A stretch of 64,000 nt of DNA, from NCBI GenBank assembly GCA_965197405.1, contig OZ240206.1, positions 2,976,001 through 3,040,000 of the forward strand, in the 5' to 3' direction. A model generated the notes under the pieces. That model was given only the letters and a program-made list of their open reading frames with translations, had not been told where the DNA came from and made no database searches. Source of the stretch: G965197405 sp965197405 (GTDB lineage: Bacteria; Chloroflexota; Dehalococcoidia; Lucifugimonadales; JAGWBF01). The position numbers were made by a program, and so were the translations under genes. Positions 9,395-16,702 of this stretch are shown in pieces. Position 1 is the stretch's first letter. Each line of letters starts with the position of its first letter.

Positions 9395-9583
9395 GTCGTT
9401 TCATTTTCGACGTTAGGCTAATATAGGCCCCCACCATGTGTCATTCCGAACGAAGCGAAGCGGAGTGAGGAATCTAAAATGGCACCTAACAAAGACCGGA
9501 ATCAAGGCAGTACCGCCAGAGCAAGACTGCGGTCAGGCAGGACTTTAGACCCCTCGCTCCGCTCGGGGTGACAATTGAAAAGC
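9395..9583 (+). repeat. SHPERSEG-type dispersed repeat (MITE-1), full copy
   Basis: About 189 bp between ltaE and the Rieske gene. It aligns along its whole length with the copies at 58984 and 60697 (which are in the opposite orientation): outer end near TTTCATTTTCGACG, then GTCATTCCGAACG and GAGGAATCTAAAATG, a central GGAATCAAGGCAGTACC, and the end GGGGTGACAATTGAAAAG. The inner arms (GTCATTCCGA... and ...CGGGGTGAC) are roughly complementary. Translation of such repeats gives the well-known SHPERSEG peptides; it is not coding. Confidence 0.85.
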
Positions 9584-9628
9584 CCTGCAGTCATTCCAGC
9601 GAGGCTATCAAAGAGGAAGGAATGTTTC

Positions 9629-9949
9629 ATGCTTGAGGATTTTGTTAAAGTGGCCCGAACCGACGAGCTATCGCCGGGGCAGATGAAGCTGATAGAGATA
9701 GGGGATGACCGGATTTTGCTGGTCAACCTGGAGGGGGAATACCACGCAGTGGATGAGATATGCAGCCACGCCTTCGCCGCCCTATCCGAGGGGGACTTGA
9801 TCGGCGAGGAGGTGGAGTGCCCCCTGCACGGGAGCGCGTTCAACGTGAAGACCGGAGAGGCGCTGTCTCCGCCCGCTGACGAGGCTCTCACGGTCTATTC
9901 AGTACGGGTAGAGGACAATGACATTCTAATTGGGCCGCCCAATGTGTAG
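9629..9949 (+). CDS. Rieske-type [2Fe-2S] ferredoxin
   Basis: Small soluble electron carrier of the non-heme-iron oxygenase/nitrite reductase small-subunit type, 106 residues. The cluster ligands are in CSHAFAALSEGDLI...CPLHGSAFN (C-x-H and C-x-x-H). It has no membrane anchor. The chosen ATG at 9629 is preceded by AGGAAGGA; a longer frame from 9575 would run into the MITE-1 repeat and is unlikely. No partner oxygenase adjoins it, so its electron acceptor is unknown. Confidence 0.9.
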   Translation: MLEDFVKVARTDELSPGQMKLIEIGDDRILLVNLEGEYHAVDEICSHAFAALSEGDLIGEEVECPLHGSAFNVKTGEALSPPADEALTVYSVRVEDNDILIGPPNV

Positions 9950-9990
9950 AAATGCGTAGAAATGCGTAGATGTGGGTAGCCGGATGCGCC

Positions 9991-10728
9991 TCAAGTGCCC
10001 CTCTTATCGCCCCAGAGGAGGATATGCAGCCGGGGAGAGAACCTGAACCCCTTCTGAATGCACACCCGGCTGAGCCATCTGCCCCTTTCCTGGAGCGTCT
10101 CAGGGGTCTGTCCTTCGGGCATGAGGATGACCCGCTCCCTGGGAAGCCGGTACTTCTGTACCAGGCAGCAGACCTCCTCTACATCGGAATCTTGAACGAC
10201 GACGAATTTGAAGTATGCGTTGGCAAGGGCGCTGAAAGACCGGAGGGCTTGAGCTGTCTCTCGCCGGTGAGGGGCATTGCCCGAGTTGGCAAGCTTCGGT
10301 GAGACGTTCCACTGGTCTATGTCGCGCTCAAGCTGCGGGCCGGGTGCAATAGTGCCGTTTGTCTCGACCTCGAAGGAGAAGCCTCTCTCTGCTAGGGACC
10401 GCACCAGGGGCGCCAGCCCCTTCTGCTGAAGCAAAGGCTCCCCGCCGGTGATGACTAGGTGGCGACAGTCATATCCCGATATGCTCTCCCGTAGCTGCTC
10501 CACCGACAGCTCCATCACCTCGCTCTTATAGTCGTAATGTCGCCAGTCCCAGGTGTATTTGGTGTCGCACCAGGTACAAATCAGGTTGCACAGCGCCAGT
10601 CTGAGGAACACCGACGGAGTGCCCAGCGAGGGGCCTTCTCCCTGGATGGAGTGGAAGATTTCGGGGTCGCCGTTGGGCTGCCGGCTAACCCTCAGATACG
10701 TGCCTGGCCCTGCGTCCGAGTCCTTCAC
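9991..10728 (-). CDS. queE: 7-carboxy-7-deazaguanine synthase (radical SAM)
   Basis: Converts 6-carboxytetrahydropterin to 7-carboxy-7-deazaguanine in queuosine/7-deazaguanine synthesis. From a GTG start at 10728 it has 245 residues. FHSIQGEGPSLGTPSVFLRL and CNLICTWCDTKY (Cys47, Cys51, Cys54 for the 4Fe-4S cluster) are diagnostic, followed by HLVITGGEPLL. The GTG overlaps the queC stop (GTGA), which is why I prefer it to a longer in-frame start inside queC. Last gene of the queF-queD-queC-queE cluster. Confidence 0.94.
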   Translation of the reverse strand: MKDSDAGPGTYLRVSRQPNGDPEIFHSIQGEGPSLGTPSVFLRLALCNLICTWCDTKYTWDWRHYDYKSEVMELSVEQLRESISGYDCRHLVITGGEPLLQQKGLAPLVRSLAERGFSFEVETNGTIAPGPQLERDIDQWNVSPKLANSGNAPHRRETAQALRSFSALANAYFKFVVVQDSDVEEVCCLVQKYRLPRERVILMPEGQTPETLQERGRWLSRVCIQKGFRFSPRLHILLWGDKRGT

Positions 10729-11501
10729 GGCGAGACCACTCCCAGGCGGGCCAGGAGGGGGTCCCTTTGGCCCGCCTCTGCGAAGCCCTTCGCCCGGAGG
10801 ATGCAACTGTCGCAGCGTCCGCAAGGGTACTCCCCCGACTGGTAACAGCTCCAGGTATGCTCCAACGGCGCTTCGAGATCAAGCCCCAGCTTGACAATCT
10901 CCGCCTTGGAGAGATGGATAATGGGGGTCTCTATGCGGAAGGGAACTCCGTATTGGGTCCACAGCTTGCTGCCGTGCATCAGCGCGTCGCTCACCTTCTC
11001 GTAATACTCGGGCCTGCAGTCCGGGTAGCCGCTATAGTCTATGGCGTTCGGCGCTATGAAAATACAGGCTTCGGCTTTCCGCGGGTCCATGCCCTTGGCC
11101 TCGATGGCGTAGAGGACCTGGCTCTCCAGAAATGCCCCGGCCATCGTCAGGAAGAAGGTATTGCGGAGGGGCACGTAGGTGATGGGGATGCTTGCCTCCG
11201 GCCCGCCATCGGAGGAGCCGCCCATGTTCTCCACGGGCCGGTCCTCGGGTATGGGGAACCGCTCCGGGTTGGTCAGGGACGAGTACCACGCTGCCTTGCT
11301 GAAAGCCGAGATGTCCAACAGTTCATGCCGGACTTCGAGGAGTCGCGCCACCTCCCTGGCGCATTGGACCTCTTTGCTGTTGGTCTGGCCGTAGTGAAAG
11401 GTGAGGGCCGTGAGGCTGTGGACCCGGCCCCTGGCGTAAGAGGTGACTGTCGTGGAGTCGAGACCGCCGGAAAGAAGAGTCACCCCTATGCTATCCATCA
11501 C
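10725..11501 (-). CDS. queC: 7-cyano-7-deazaguanine (preQ0) synthase
   Basis: ATP-dependent conversion of 7-carboxy-7-deazaguanine to preQ0. 258 residues. The N-terminal PP-loop LLSGGLDSTT is at about 8-17; the C-terminal zinc site is in SCYQSGEYPCGRCDSCILRA. The start overlaps the queD stop by 11 bases, indicating translational coupling. Confidence 0.95.
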   Translation of the reverse strand: MMDSIGVTLLSGGLDSTTVTSYARGRVHSLTALTFHYGQTNSKEVQCAREVARLLEVRHELLDISAFSKAAWYSSLTNPERFPIPEDRPVENMGGSSDGGPEASIPITYVPLRNTFFLTMAGAFLESQVLYAIEAKGMDPRKAEACIFIAPNAIDYSGYPDCRPEYYEKVSDALMHGSKLWTQYGVPFRIETPIIHLSKAEIVKLGLDLEAPLEHTWSCYQSGEYPCGRCDSCILRAKGFAEAGQRDPLLARLGVVSP

Positions 11502-11952
11502 TGGTCAGTCCCTCATCAAGCTCCGGACGGGTCTCGTGGAACTCGGCGTATTGGGTGAGAGACTCCCAGACCCTGACCTTCAGAGGCTCGATGCCGCACA
11601 GGTCCCTGGCTCGCCGGTAGAGCTCACGGGCCATCACCTCAGCCGAGGGGTTTTCGCCCGGAAAGACGAAGATTCGACTGCCGCTGACGGCCCCCAGGGC
11701 GTTGAGGAGTTCCGCATCCTCGCTATTCAGGAGGAATGCGTGGTCCCATTGCTCCTCTATCCAGCCGTTTACCTTCTCTTTAAGCTCGGTAAAGTCTACG
11801 ACAAAGCCCAGCTCGTTCAGAGACTCCGAGGCCACCCAGATTTCCGCCCTGTAGGTATGTCCGTGGGGAAAGACACATTTGCCGTTATGCTCCAGCAGGC
11901 GGTGCCCACTGGCAAACGTAAGCTCAATCCGGACCTGGTACTTCCCTCCCAT
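11491..11952 (-). CDS. queD: 6-carboxy-5,6,7,8-tetrahydropterin synthase
   Basis: Makes 6-carboxytetrahydropterin from dihydroneopterin triphosphate. 153 residues. Zinc ligands are in FASGHRL and FPHGHTYRAEI, and a catalytic Cys precedes them (GKCVFPHGH). Positioned between queF (4-base gap) and queC (overlap). Confidence 0.94.
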   Translation of the reverse strand: MGGKYQVRIELTFASGHRLLEHNGKCVFPHGHTYRAEIWVASESLNELGFVVDFTELKEKVNGWIEEQWDHAFLLNSEDAELLNALGAVSGSRIFVFPGENPSAEVMARELYRRARDLCGIEPLKVRVWESLTQYAEFHETRPELDEGLTSDG

Positions 11953-11956
11953 GACC

Positions 11957-12409
11957 CTACTCCTGAGCGTGTCCCGGGCGCGGAGAATGGGCAGCGGTAT
12001 GCTCTACCGACACCGTGGTGTGCAGCCCGCCCCGCACCTTGTAGTCGAGGTCTATCCTCATCCACCGGGGCTGGCACAGAGAGACCAGGTCTTTGAGTAC
12101 GCGGTTGGCCGCGTGCTCCTGGACGATTCCCACATCCCGGTATGAGAGCAGGTAATACTTGAGCGACTTTAGCTCGATGCACAGGTCCGACGGCGTATAG
12201 GTGATTTTGAGTACGCCGTAGTCGGGCAGGCCCGTCCAGGGACAGAGGGCGGTGAACTCATCGGTATCTATGCAGACCTGGGCGGGCTGGTCGGGGTACT
12301 CATACTCGAAGGCCAGCAGACAGGCCGCATCTATCGCCTCTTCCCCGGCGGCGGAGATTCTCCTGTCCAGACTCTCGTACCTCTCACGTAGCGACTGCAT
12401 GGTGGCCAT
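11957..12409 (-). CDS. queF: NADPH-dependent 7-cyano-7-deazaguanine reductase
   Basis: Reduces preQ0 to preQ1, the tRNA-Gua transglycosylase substrate. 150 residues from the ATG at 12409, which is preceded by AAGGAAG; a longer frame to 12472 has no support. FTALCPWTGLPDYG contains the thioimide-forming Cys, and ELKSLKYYLLSYRD and HAANRVLKDL are typical of the short, unimodular QueF. The presence of queF shows the cluster leads to queuosine rather than archaeosine. Tgt and QueA are not in the window. Confidence 0.93.
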   Translation of the reverse strand: MATMQSLRERYESLDRRISAAGEEAIDAACLLAFEYEYPDQPAQVCIDTDEFTALCPWTGLPDYGVLKITYTPSDLCIELKSLKYYLLSYRDVGIVQEHAANRVLKDLVSLCQPRWMRIDLDYKVRGGLHTTVSVEHTAAHSPRPGHAQE

Positions 12410-12476
12410 CGGACGTACTTCCTTTTCCCTCCGACAGGGAAGGCAGAGTATTGAGGACCAGGCGGGGGCCATCGGC

Positions 12477-12758
12477 TTACTCGGAAGCCTTCAGCAGGCG
12501 GTCCGTGAGAGATTCGACCTCACCACTACCGGCATTGATGCAAAGGACCTTGTAGGAGCGGTCGAGGCGTCCCTCACCCAGCGCAGAAAACAGGACGTTT
12601 TTCCGGTCCCAGGGCCGCGAGAAACCAATGGTGACTCTCCAGCTATTCGACATTTCTTCAAACACGACCTCTTCAAGGCCGACGTTTATGATTTGCTCGG
12701 TCTCGAAGAGGTCGCTCAGATACTCTTTCGCCGTTCTAACTGCTTCCTTTACGTCCAT
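12477..12758 (-). CDS. Small conserved-looking protein of unknown function
   Basis: 93 residues from the ATG at 12758 (GGGGGT just upstream); a start at 12770 adds four residues. No family recognised. The sequence is acidic at the N-terminus, with a predicted helix (VKEAVRTAKEYLSDLF), then alternating strands (VVFEEMSNSWRVTIGFSRPW and SYKVLCINAGSGEVESLTD). The helix-strand pattern and the closing GEVESL recall PepSY-like small domains, but that is a guess. It lies 67 bases upstream of queF in the same direction and may share its transcript. Confidence 0.6.
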   Translation of the reverse strand: MDVKEAVRTAKEYLSDLFETEQIINVGLEEVVFEEMSNSWRVTIGFSRPWDRKNVLFSALGEGRLDRSYKVLCINAGSGEVESLTDRLLKASE

Positions 12759-12952
12759 AGCGACCCCCATGCCAATACAAGTGTAACACCGCCTGGCGTA
12801 TGGAGTCCACTTCGACACAACCCATTGACAATTCCATATGTGTGGTTTATCCTTGTTTCCAATTATTTTGAGATTCCACATGGGCTTCCAGCCCGGAGCG
12901 GTGGGCGGGCCTAGCCCCACCGGAGAAATATGCGTTCTGAGGAGGCGGTCTT

Positions 12953-14152
12953 ATGCGGAACTTCCTACTACTGGGTGCGGCAGCCCTGCTGGTCCTAATC
13001 ATCGCGGCGGCGTGCGCAGGCGAGGAGGACACACCCACAGCGCCGGCACCCACGTCAACCACCGCAGCCGAGACTGCACCTGAACCCACAACGCCCGCGC
13101 CAACCATGGCCGCCGAGCCTGAGACTCAACCTACATCGCCTGCGCCGACTATGGCCGCGCCTGCCCCTGGCGCCGAGGCCATCAAGATACAGTTCTCGTG
13201 CATCAACCGGACGGTGAATACGTGTAAGCTGGTGTACCAGGACTTCATAGAGCGGGTCAACGAGCGCAGCGGCGGGGAGTTGGAGTTGCAGTTGACCTCC
13301 TACCCTGAGCTGGGAATCCACGGCCAGGACGCCCTGCGCCTCGTCAAGGACGGCACCCTGGAGTTCACCGAGATATACAGCGGCTACGTGGGTTCCGACT
13401 TCCCCATCATGGAGATGCCCGAGTTGCTGGGCCTGTTCCCCGACGCAGCGACCCAGAACATGGTGCTGCAGGCCGTGAGGGGAGACGAAATCAGGCTGAT
13501 ACGGGATATATGGGGAGGGGAGGTGCTCTTCTACGGGTTCTACCCCAACCAGTTCTTCTGGAGCAAGAGGCCCTTGAACAGTCTGGAGGACTTCAAAGGG
13601 CTTAAGACCCGTACCCATAGCGTTCCCCTGGCAGACCTGGCGGCGGGTCTCGGTGCGGACCCCCAGGTGATGGCCTTTGCCGAGGTGTACACGGCCCTTG
13701 AGCGTGGGATTCTGGAGGGTGCGGTGACCAACCCGGATGCCGGGATACCGCAGAAGTGGCACGAGGTGACCAAGTACCTGGTGGGGCCGATAAAGGCGAA
13801 GGTGCACACGTTGCAGACGATGAACAAGGACAGGTGGGACTCGCTGCCCGCCCACCTGCAGCAGATACTCCGGGAGGAGGGAGCGAAGGCGGAGGCGGAG
13901 AACCTGAGGCTGGCGGACGTATGGGACCAGGAGGGTATAGGGAATGCGGAAGAGTTGGGGATGGAGTACAGTCCCTTCACGCCGGAGATGGAAGCGCGGA
14001 TATCTGAGACGGCGATAAATTCCATACTGCCCAACTGGGTGAATCGTGCGGGTGGGTATGACACGGAGGCGGTGAGGATATACAACGAGAAGGTAGCCCC
14101 CATCCTGGGCATCGAGGTCACACCCGACGGCAAGGCTAAGAAGATTCAATAG
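12953..14152 (+). CDS. dctP: TRAP transporter solute-binding lipoprotein (DctP family)
   Basis: Extracellular binding protein of a tripartite ATP-independent transporter, 399 residues. Signal peptide with lipobox at Cys21 (IIAAAC), then a low-complexity Thr/Pro/Ala linker to about residue 75, then the DctP fold: GGELELQLTSYPELG, GTLEFTEIYSGYVG, FYPNQFFWSKRPL, KGLKTRTHSVPLADLAAGLG and the ligand-contact region TALERGILEGAVTNP. The ligand is probably a carboxylate but cannot be told from sequence. dctQ and dctM follow on the same strand. Confidence 0.92.
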   Translation: MRNFLLLGAAALLVLIIAAACAGEEDTPTAPAPTSTTAAETAPEPTTPAPTMAAEPETQPTSPAPTMAAPAPGAEAIKIQFSCINRTVNTCKLVYQDFIERVNERSGGELELQLTSYPELGIHGQDALRLVKDGTLEFTEIYSGYVGSDFPIMEMPELLGLFPDAATQNMVLQAVRGDEIRLIRDIWGGEVLFYGFYPNQFFWSKRPLNSLEDFKGLKTRTHSVPLADLAAGLGADPQVMAFAEVYTALERGILEGAVTNPDAGIPQKWHEVTKYLVGPIKAKVHTLQTMNKDRWDSLPAHLQQILREEGAKAEAENLRLADVWDQEGIGNAEELGMEYSPFTPEMEARISETAINSILPNWVNRAGGYDTEAVRIYNEKVAPILGIEVTPDGKAKKIQ

Positions 14153-14199
14153 AGGCTTGATGGTAGACGGACCCCCTCTGACACGGAGGTTACTCTGAG

Positions 14200-14242
14200 G
14201 GTGGCGAAGGCCCTTACCCATGTAGCAAGCGGCCTCGCCACC
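14200..14242 (+). other. Intercistronic hairpin between dctP and dctQ
   Basis: GGTGGCGA (14200-14207) and GGCC (14209-14212) pair with GGCC and TCGCCACC (14231-14242), giving 12 base pairs with one bulged A and an 18-base loop. No T tract follows, so it is more likely an mRNA-stabilising or expression-reducing element than a terminator. Binding-protein genes commonly need more expression than the permease genes after them. Confidence 0.55.
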
Positions 14243-14325
14243 CCAGCCTTGGAGTCCCCGGCAACCAGAGTAGGCACGGCACGGCGAAGTAGCACCCACT
14301 CGGTGATGCATGGAAGAGGTACTGA

Positions 14326-14988
14326 TTGAGCGAACTCACTGCACCGTCTGCTGAAGGCCGTCCCCCATCCCAGGGGAAACACACGATCAGTCTCAGCATC
14401 CTGAACGGCATCCGGACCTTCACGACGGCTACGGACACGTTTTACAAGTGGTCAGCTTACTCCTGCGGCGTGCTGCTGCTGCTGCTGAGCCTGTTTATCA
14501 CCTACGAGGTGATAGCCCGTAAGCTGGGTATCATAAAGGCTCCGGCCATAGACCAGTTCAGCGGCTTCGTGATGGTGTTCGCCATCACTTGGGGCTTCTC
14601 TTACGCGCTGAGGACGGGCGCCCACGTACGAATTGACATCCTGCTGCCCTTCATGCCCCCGCCGGTGCGGTTCGTGGCCGACTGGTTGGCCCTGGCGTCT
14701 ATCTCCTTCTTCGCCTCCATCACGTCGTGGAAGGCATGGATACTGGTGCTAGGCTCCTACGAGTTCAACTCCCACACCCTCGTATACCCCCGCGTTCAGC
14801 TATTCATACCCCAGTCGGTCCTGGCAATAGGGGTCAGCCTGCTGGCCTTCACCACCGTTCACATGCTTATCAGCATGCTGGCAGAGAGATTCCTGCCGGT
14901 GCTTCACAGGATGATGGGCGGGTCCGAGGAGGCACTGGCTCCGTCGCCGGATGCCGCCTCAGCTATCGAGCAAAAAGAGGTCCTCTAA
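14326..14988 (+). CDS. dctQ: TRAP transporter small permease (DctQ family)
   Basis: 220 residues with four predicted membrane segments, e.g. SCGVLLLLLSLFITYEVIAR and FVMVFAITWGFSYALRTGAH, the latter typical of DctQ. The TTG start at 14326 follows GAAGAGG by six bases. The first ~35 residues are hydrophilic and extra compared with short family members. Forms the membrane complex with DctM. Confidence 0.9.
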   Translation: MSELTAPSAEGRPPSQGKHTISLSILNGIRTFTTATDTFYKWSAYSCGVLLLLLSLFITYEVIARKLGIIKAPAIDQFSGFVMVFAITWGFSYALRTGAHVRIDILLPFMPPPVRFVADWLALASISFFASITSWKAWILVLGSYEFNSHTLVYPRVQLFIPQSVLAIGVSLLAFTTVHMLISMLAERFLPVLHRMMGGSEEALAPSPDAASAIEQKEVL

Positions 14989-14997
14989 GGCCCGACA

Positions 14998-15085
14998 TTT
15001 ATTGATACGTGAATAAATTACTAAACCACACCGTCACTCCCGCGAAAGCGGGAGTCCAGTGTTCGGATGACGGCCGGTATGGACC
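14998..15085 (+). repeat. MITE-2 family, left part only
   Basis: Between dctQ and dctM. It starts with TTATTGATACGTGAA, like the left end of the copy at 56729, and continues with CGTCACTCCCGC GAAA GCGGGAGTCCA. The right inverted end seen in the other copies is missing. The hairpin loop here reads GAAA, while the copy at 56729 reads TTTC. Confidence 0.65.
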
Positions 15086-15122
15086 ACCAAGGGCTAGGAA
15101 GAGTTAGGAGACCGCAAGAGAC

Positions 15123-16613
15123 ATGGTAATTGGTGCAGCATTTGGACTGATGGGCGCGTTCTTCATGGCCGGGCTCTACGTGGCCGGCGCCCTGGGGTGC
15201 TTGGCCCTCGTCCTGATGCACTTCTTCTCCGATAACCCCCTGTGGAATATCATGGGCAACAAGGCGTGGGAGGTGAACATCCAGTTCATCCTTGTTGCCG
15301 TCCCTCTGTTCATCCTGATGGGAGAGCTAATGCTGCGCAGCGGCATGGGGGAACGCATGTACGAGGGTCTCTCCGGATGGGTGGGGCCACTGCCGGGGGG
15401 TCTCATACATACCAACATCGTGTCGTGCAGCATATTCGCAGCCTGCTCCGGGTCCAGCGTGGCCACCGCCGCCACCATCAGCAGGGTGGGGCTACCCTCC
15501 TTCAGGGCAAGGGGCTACAACGAACGGTTGGTCATAGGCTCTCTGGCTGCGGGAGGCACCCTCGGCATTCTCATTCCACCAAGCATCGGGCTGATTCTCT
15601 TCGGCGTGCTGGCGGAAGAGTCCATAGGCAGGTTATATCTGGGTGGATTCTTACCAGGTCTCCTGCTCACTGTGTCTTTCATGATAATGATCATAATTGT
15701 CTCCGTAGTGTGGCGCGGCACGGCCCCAAGAGAACGCATGGCGCCTTTGCGAGTCCGGGTTGCGGGACTGCTGTCGCTGGTCCCCGTTATGATAATAATC
15801 TTCGCCGTGCTGGGCACGATTTACTTGGGCGTAGCCACTCCCACGGAAGCCGCCGCCTTTGGGGTTACGGGCGCCCTGATTCTGGCCGTCCTGAACAACC
15901 TGCGACACGTGTGGCGGCCAAAGCTGGCAGGAGCCTTCGACAAGTCCGGGATGACGCTCCTTCTGCCACAGACAACGAAGGCGAACATTCGAGCGATAGC
16001 AGCGGCGCCGATAACGTCGGAAGTGGGGATGGCAGCGTTCCGGGACACCTTCGAGATGCTTCGACAGGCGTTGCTCAGCACTGTCCGCACTTCTTCGATG
16101 ATAATGCTGATCGTGTTCGCCGCCTTCACGCTGAGCTTCGCCTTCGCCAGGCTTGGGATAGCCCACGACCTCTCCGAATGGGTGGTCGATCTCAATCTCA
16201 GCGCGGTAGAGTTGGTTATCATACTGGTGGTATTTTACCTGCTGCTGGGCACCTTTATGGAGAGCGTGTCCATGCTGGTCACTACCGTCCCCATTCTGGC
16301 CCCCGTGCTTGCGGCGACTGGCGTAGACCTGGTGTGGTTCGGCATCATAATGGTTATCCTGGTGGAAGCGGCCCTCATAAGCCCACCCGAGGGGATACAG
16401 CTTTACATCCTCCACGGTATCCGAAGAGACGTCACCAATGAGGCCGCGGAACGCGAGGGGGTCGCGCCGGAGCAGCACACCATCACCGACGTGTTTATCG
16501 GGGTACTCCCATTCATGCTCGTGATGGCTGTAGTGATTGCCCTTATAATAGTCTTCCCTGACATCGTCCTCTGGCTGCCAAACACGGTGAAGGGCGAAGT
16601 TGGAGGAGGTTGA
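15123..16613 (+). CDS. dctM: TRAP transporter large permease (DctM family)
   Basis: 496 residues, about 60 more than the usual DctM. Family elements: FILVAVPLFILMGELMLRSG, SVATAATISRVGLPSF, AAGGTLGILIPPSIGLILFG and LGTFMESVSMLVTTVPILAP. Twelve or so membrane segments. The extra length is a hydrophilic stretch after ATPTEAAAFGVTGALILAVL (about residues 260-310), between the two halves. Energised by an ion gradient, with DctP and DctQ. The gap to dctQ holds a MITE-2 fragment. Confidence 0.93.
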   Translation: MVIGAAFGLMGAFFMAGLYVAGALGCLALVLMHFFSDNPLWNIMGNKAWEVNIQFILVAVPLFILMGELMLRSGMGERMYEGLSGWVGPLPGGLIHTNIVSCSIFAACSGSSVATAATISRVGLPSFRARGYNERLVIGSLAAGGTLGILIPPSIGLILFGVLAEESIGRLYLGGFLPGLLLTVSFMIMIIIVSVVWRGTAPRERMAPLRVRVAGLLSLVPVMIIIFAVLGTIYLGVATPTEAAAFGVTGALILAVLNNLRHVWRPKLAGAFDKSGMTLLLPQTTKANIRAIAAAPITSEVGMAAFRDTFEMLRQALLSTVRTSSMIMLIVFAAFTLSFAFARLGIAHDLSEWVVDLNLSAVELVIILVVFYLLLGTFMESVSMLVTTVPILAPVLAATGVDLVWFGIIMVILVEAALISPPEGIQLYILHGIRRDVTNEAAEREGVAPEQHTITDVFIGVLPFMLVMAVVIALIIVFPDIVLWLPNTVKGEVGGG

Positions 16614-16702
16614 GGGGGTAGCTGAGCGACCATGAGCAACCTCTGTCTCTCCGCGCCCCCGGCCTCACCTTCAGCAGACGCGTAGCGCCCAAGCTGCTCG
16701 CA

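Noticed and set aside
9502..9891. Peptide-like frames such as NCHPERSEGSKVLPDRS near 9540, 58990 and 60710
   Set aside because: These are translations of the MITE-1 repeat, not genes.
12410..12476. preQ1 riboswitch before queF
   Set aside because: The 67-base gap has no recognisable preQ1-I or preQ1-II core (no A-rich tail pairing into a small hairpin loop).
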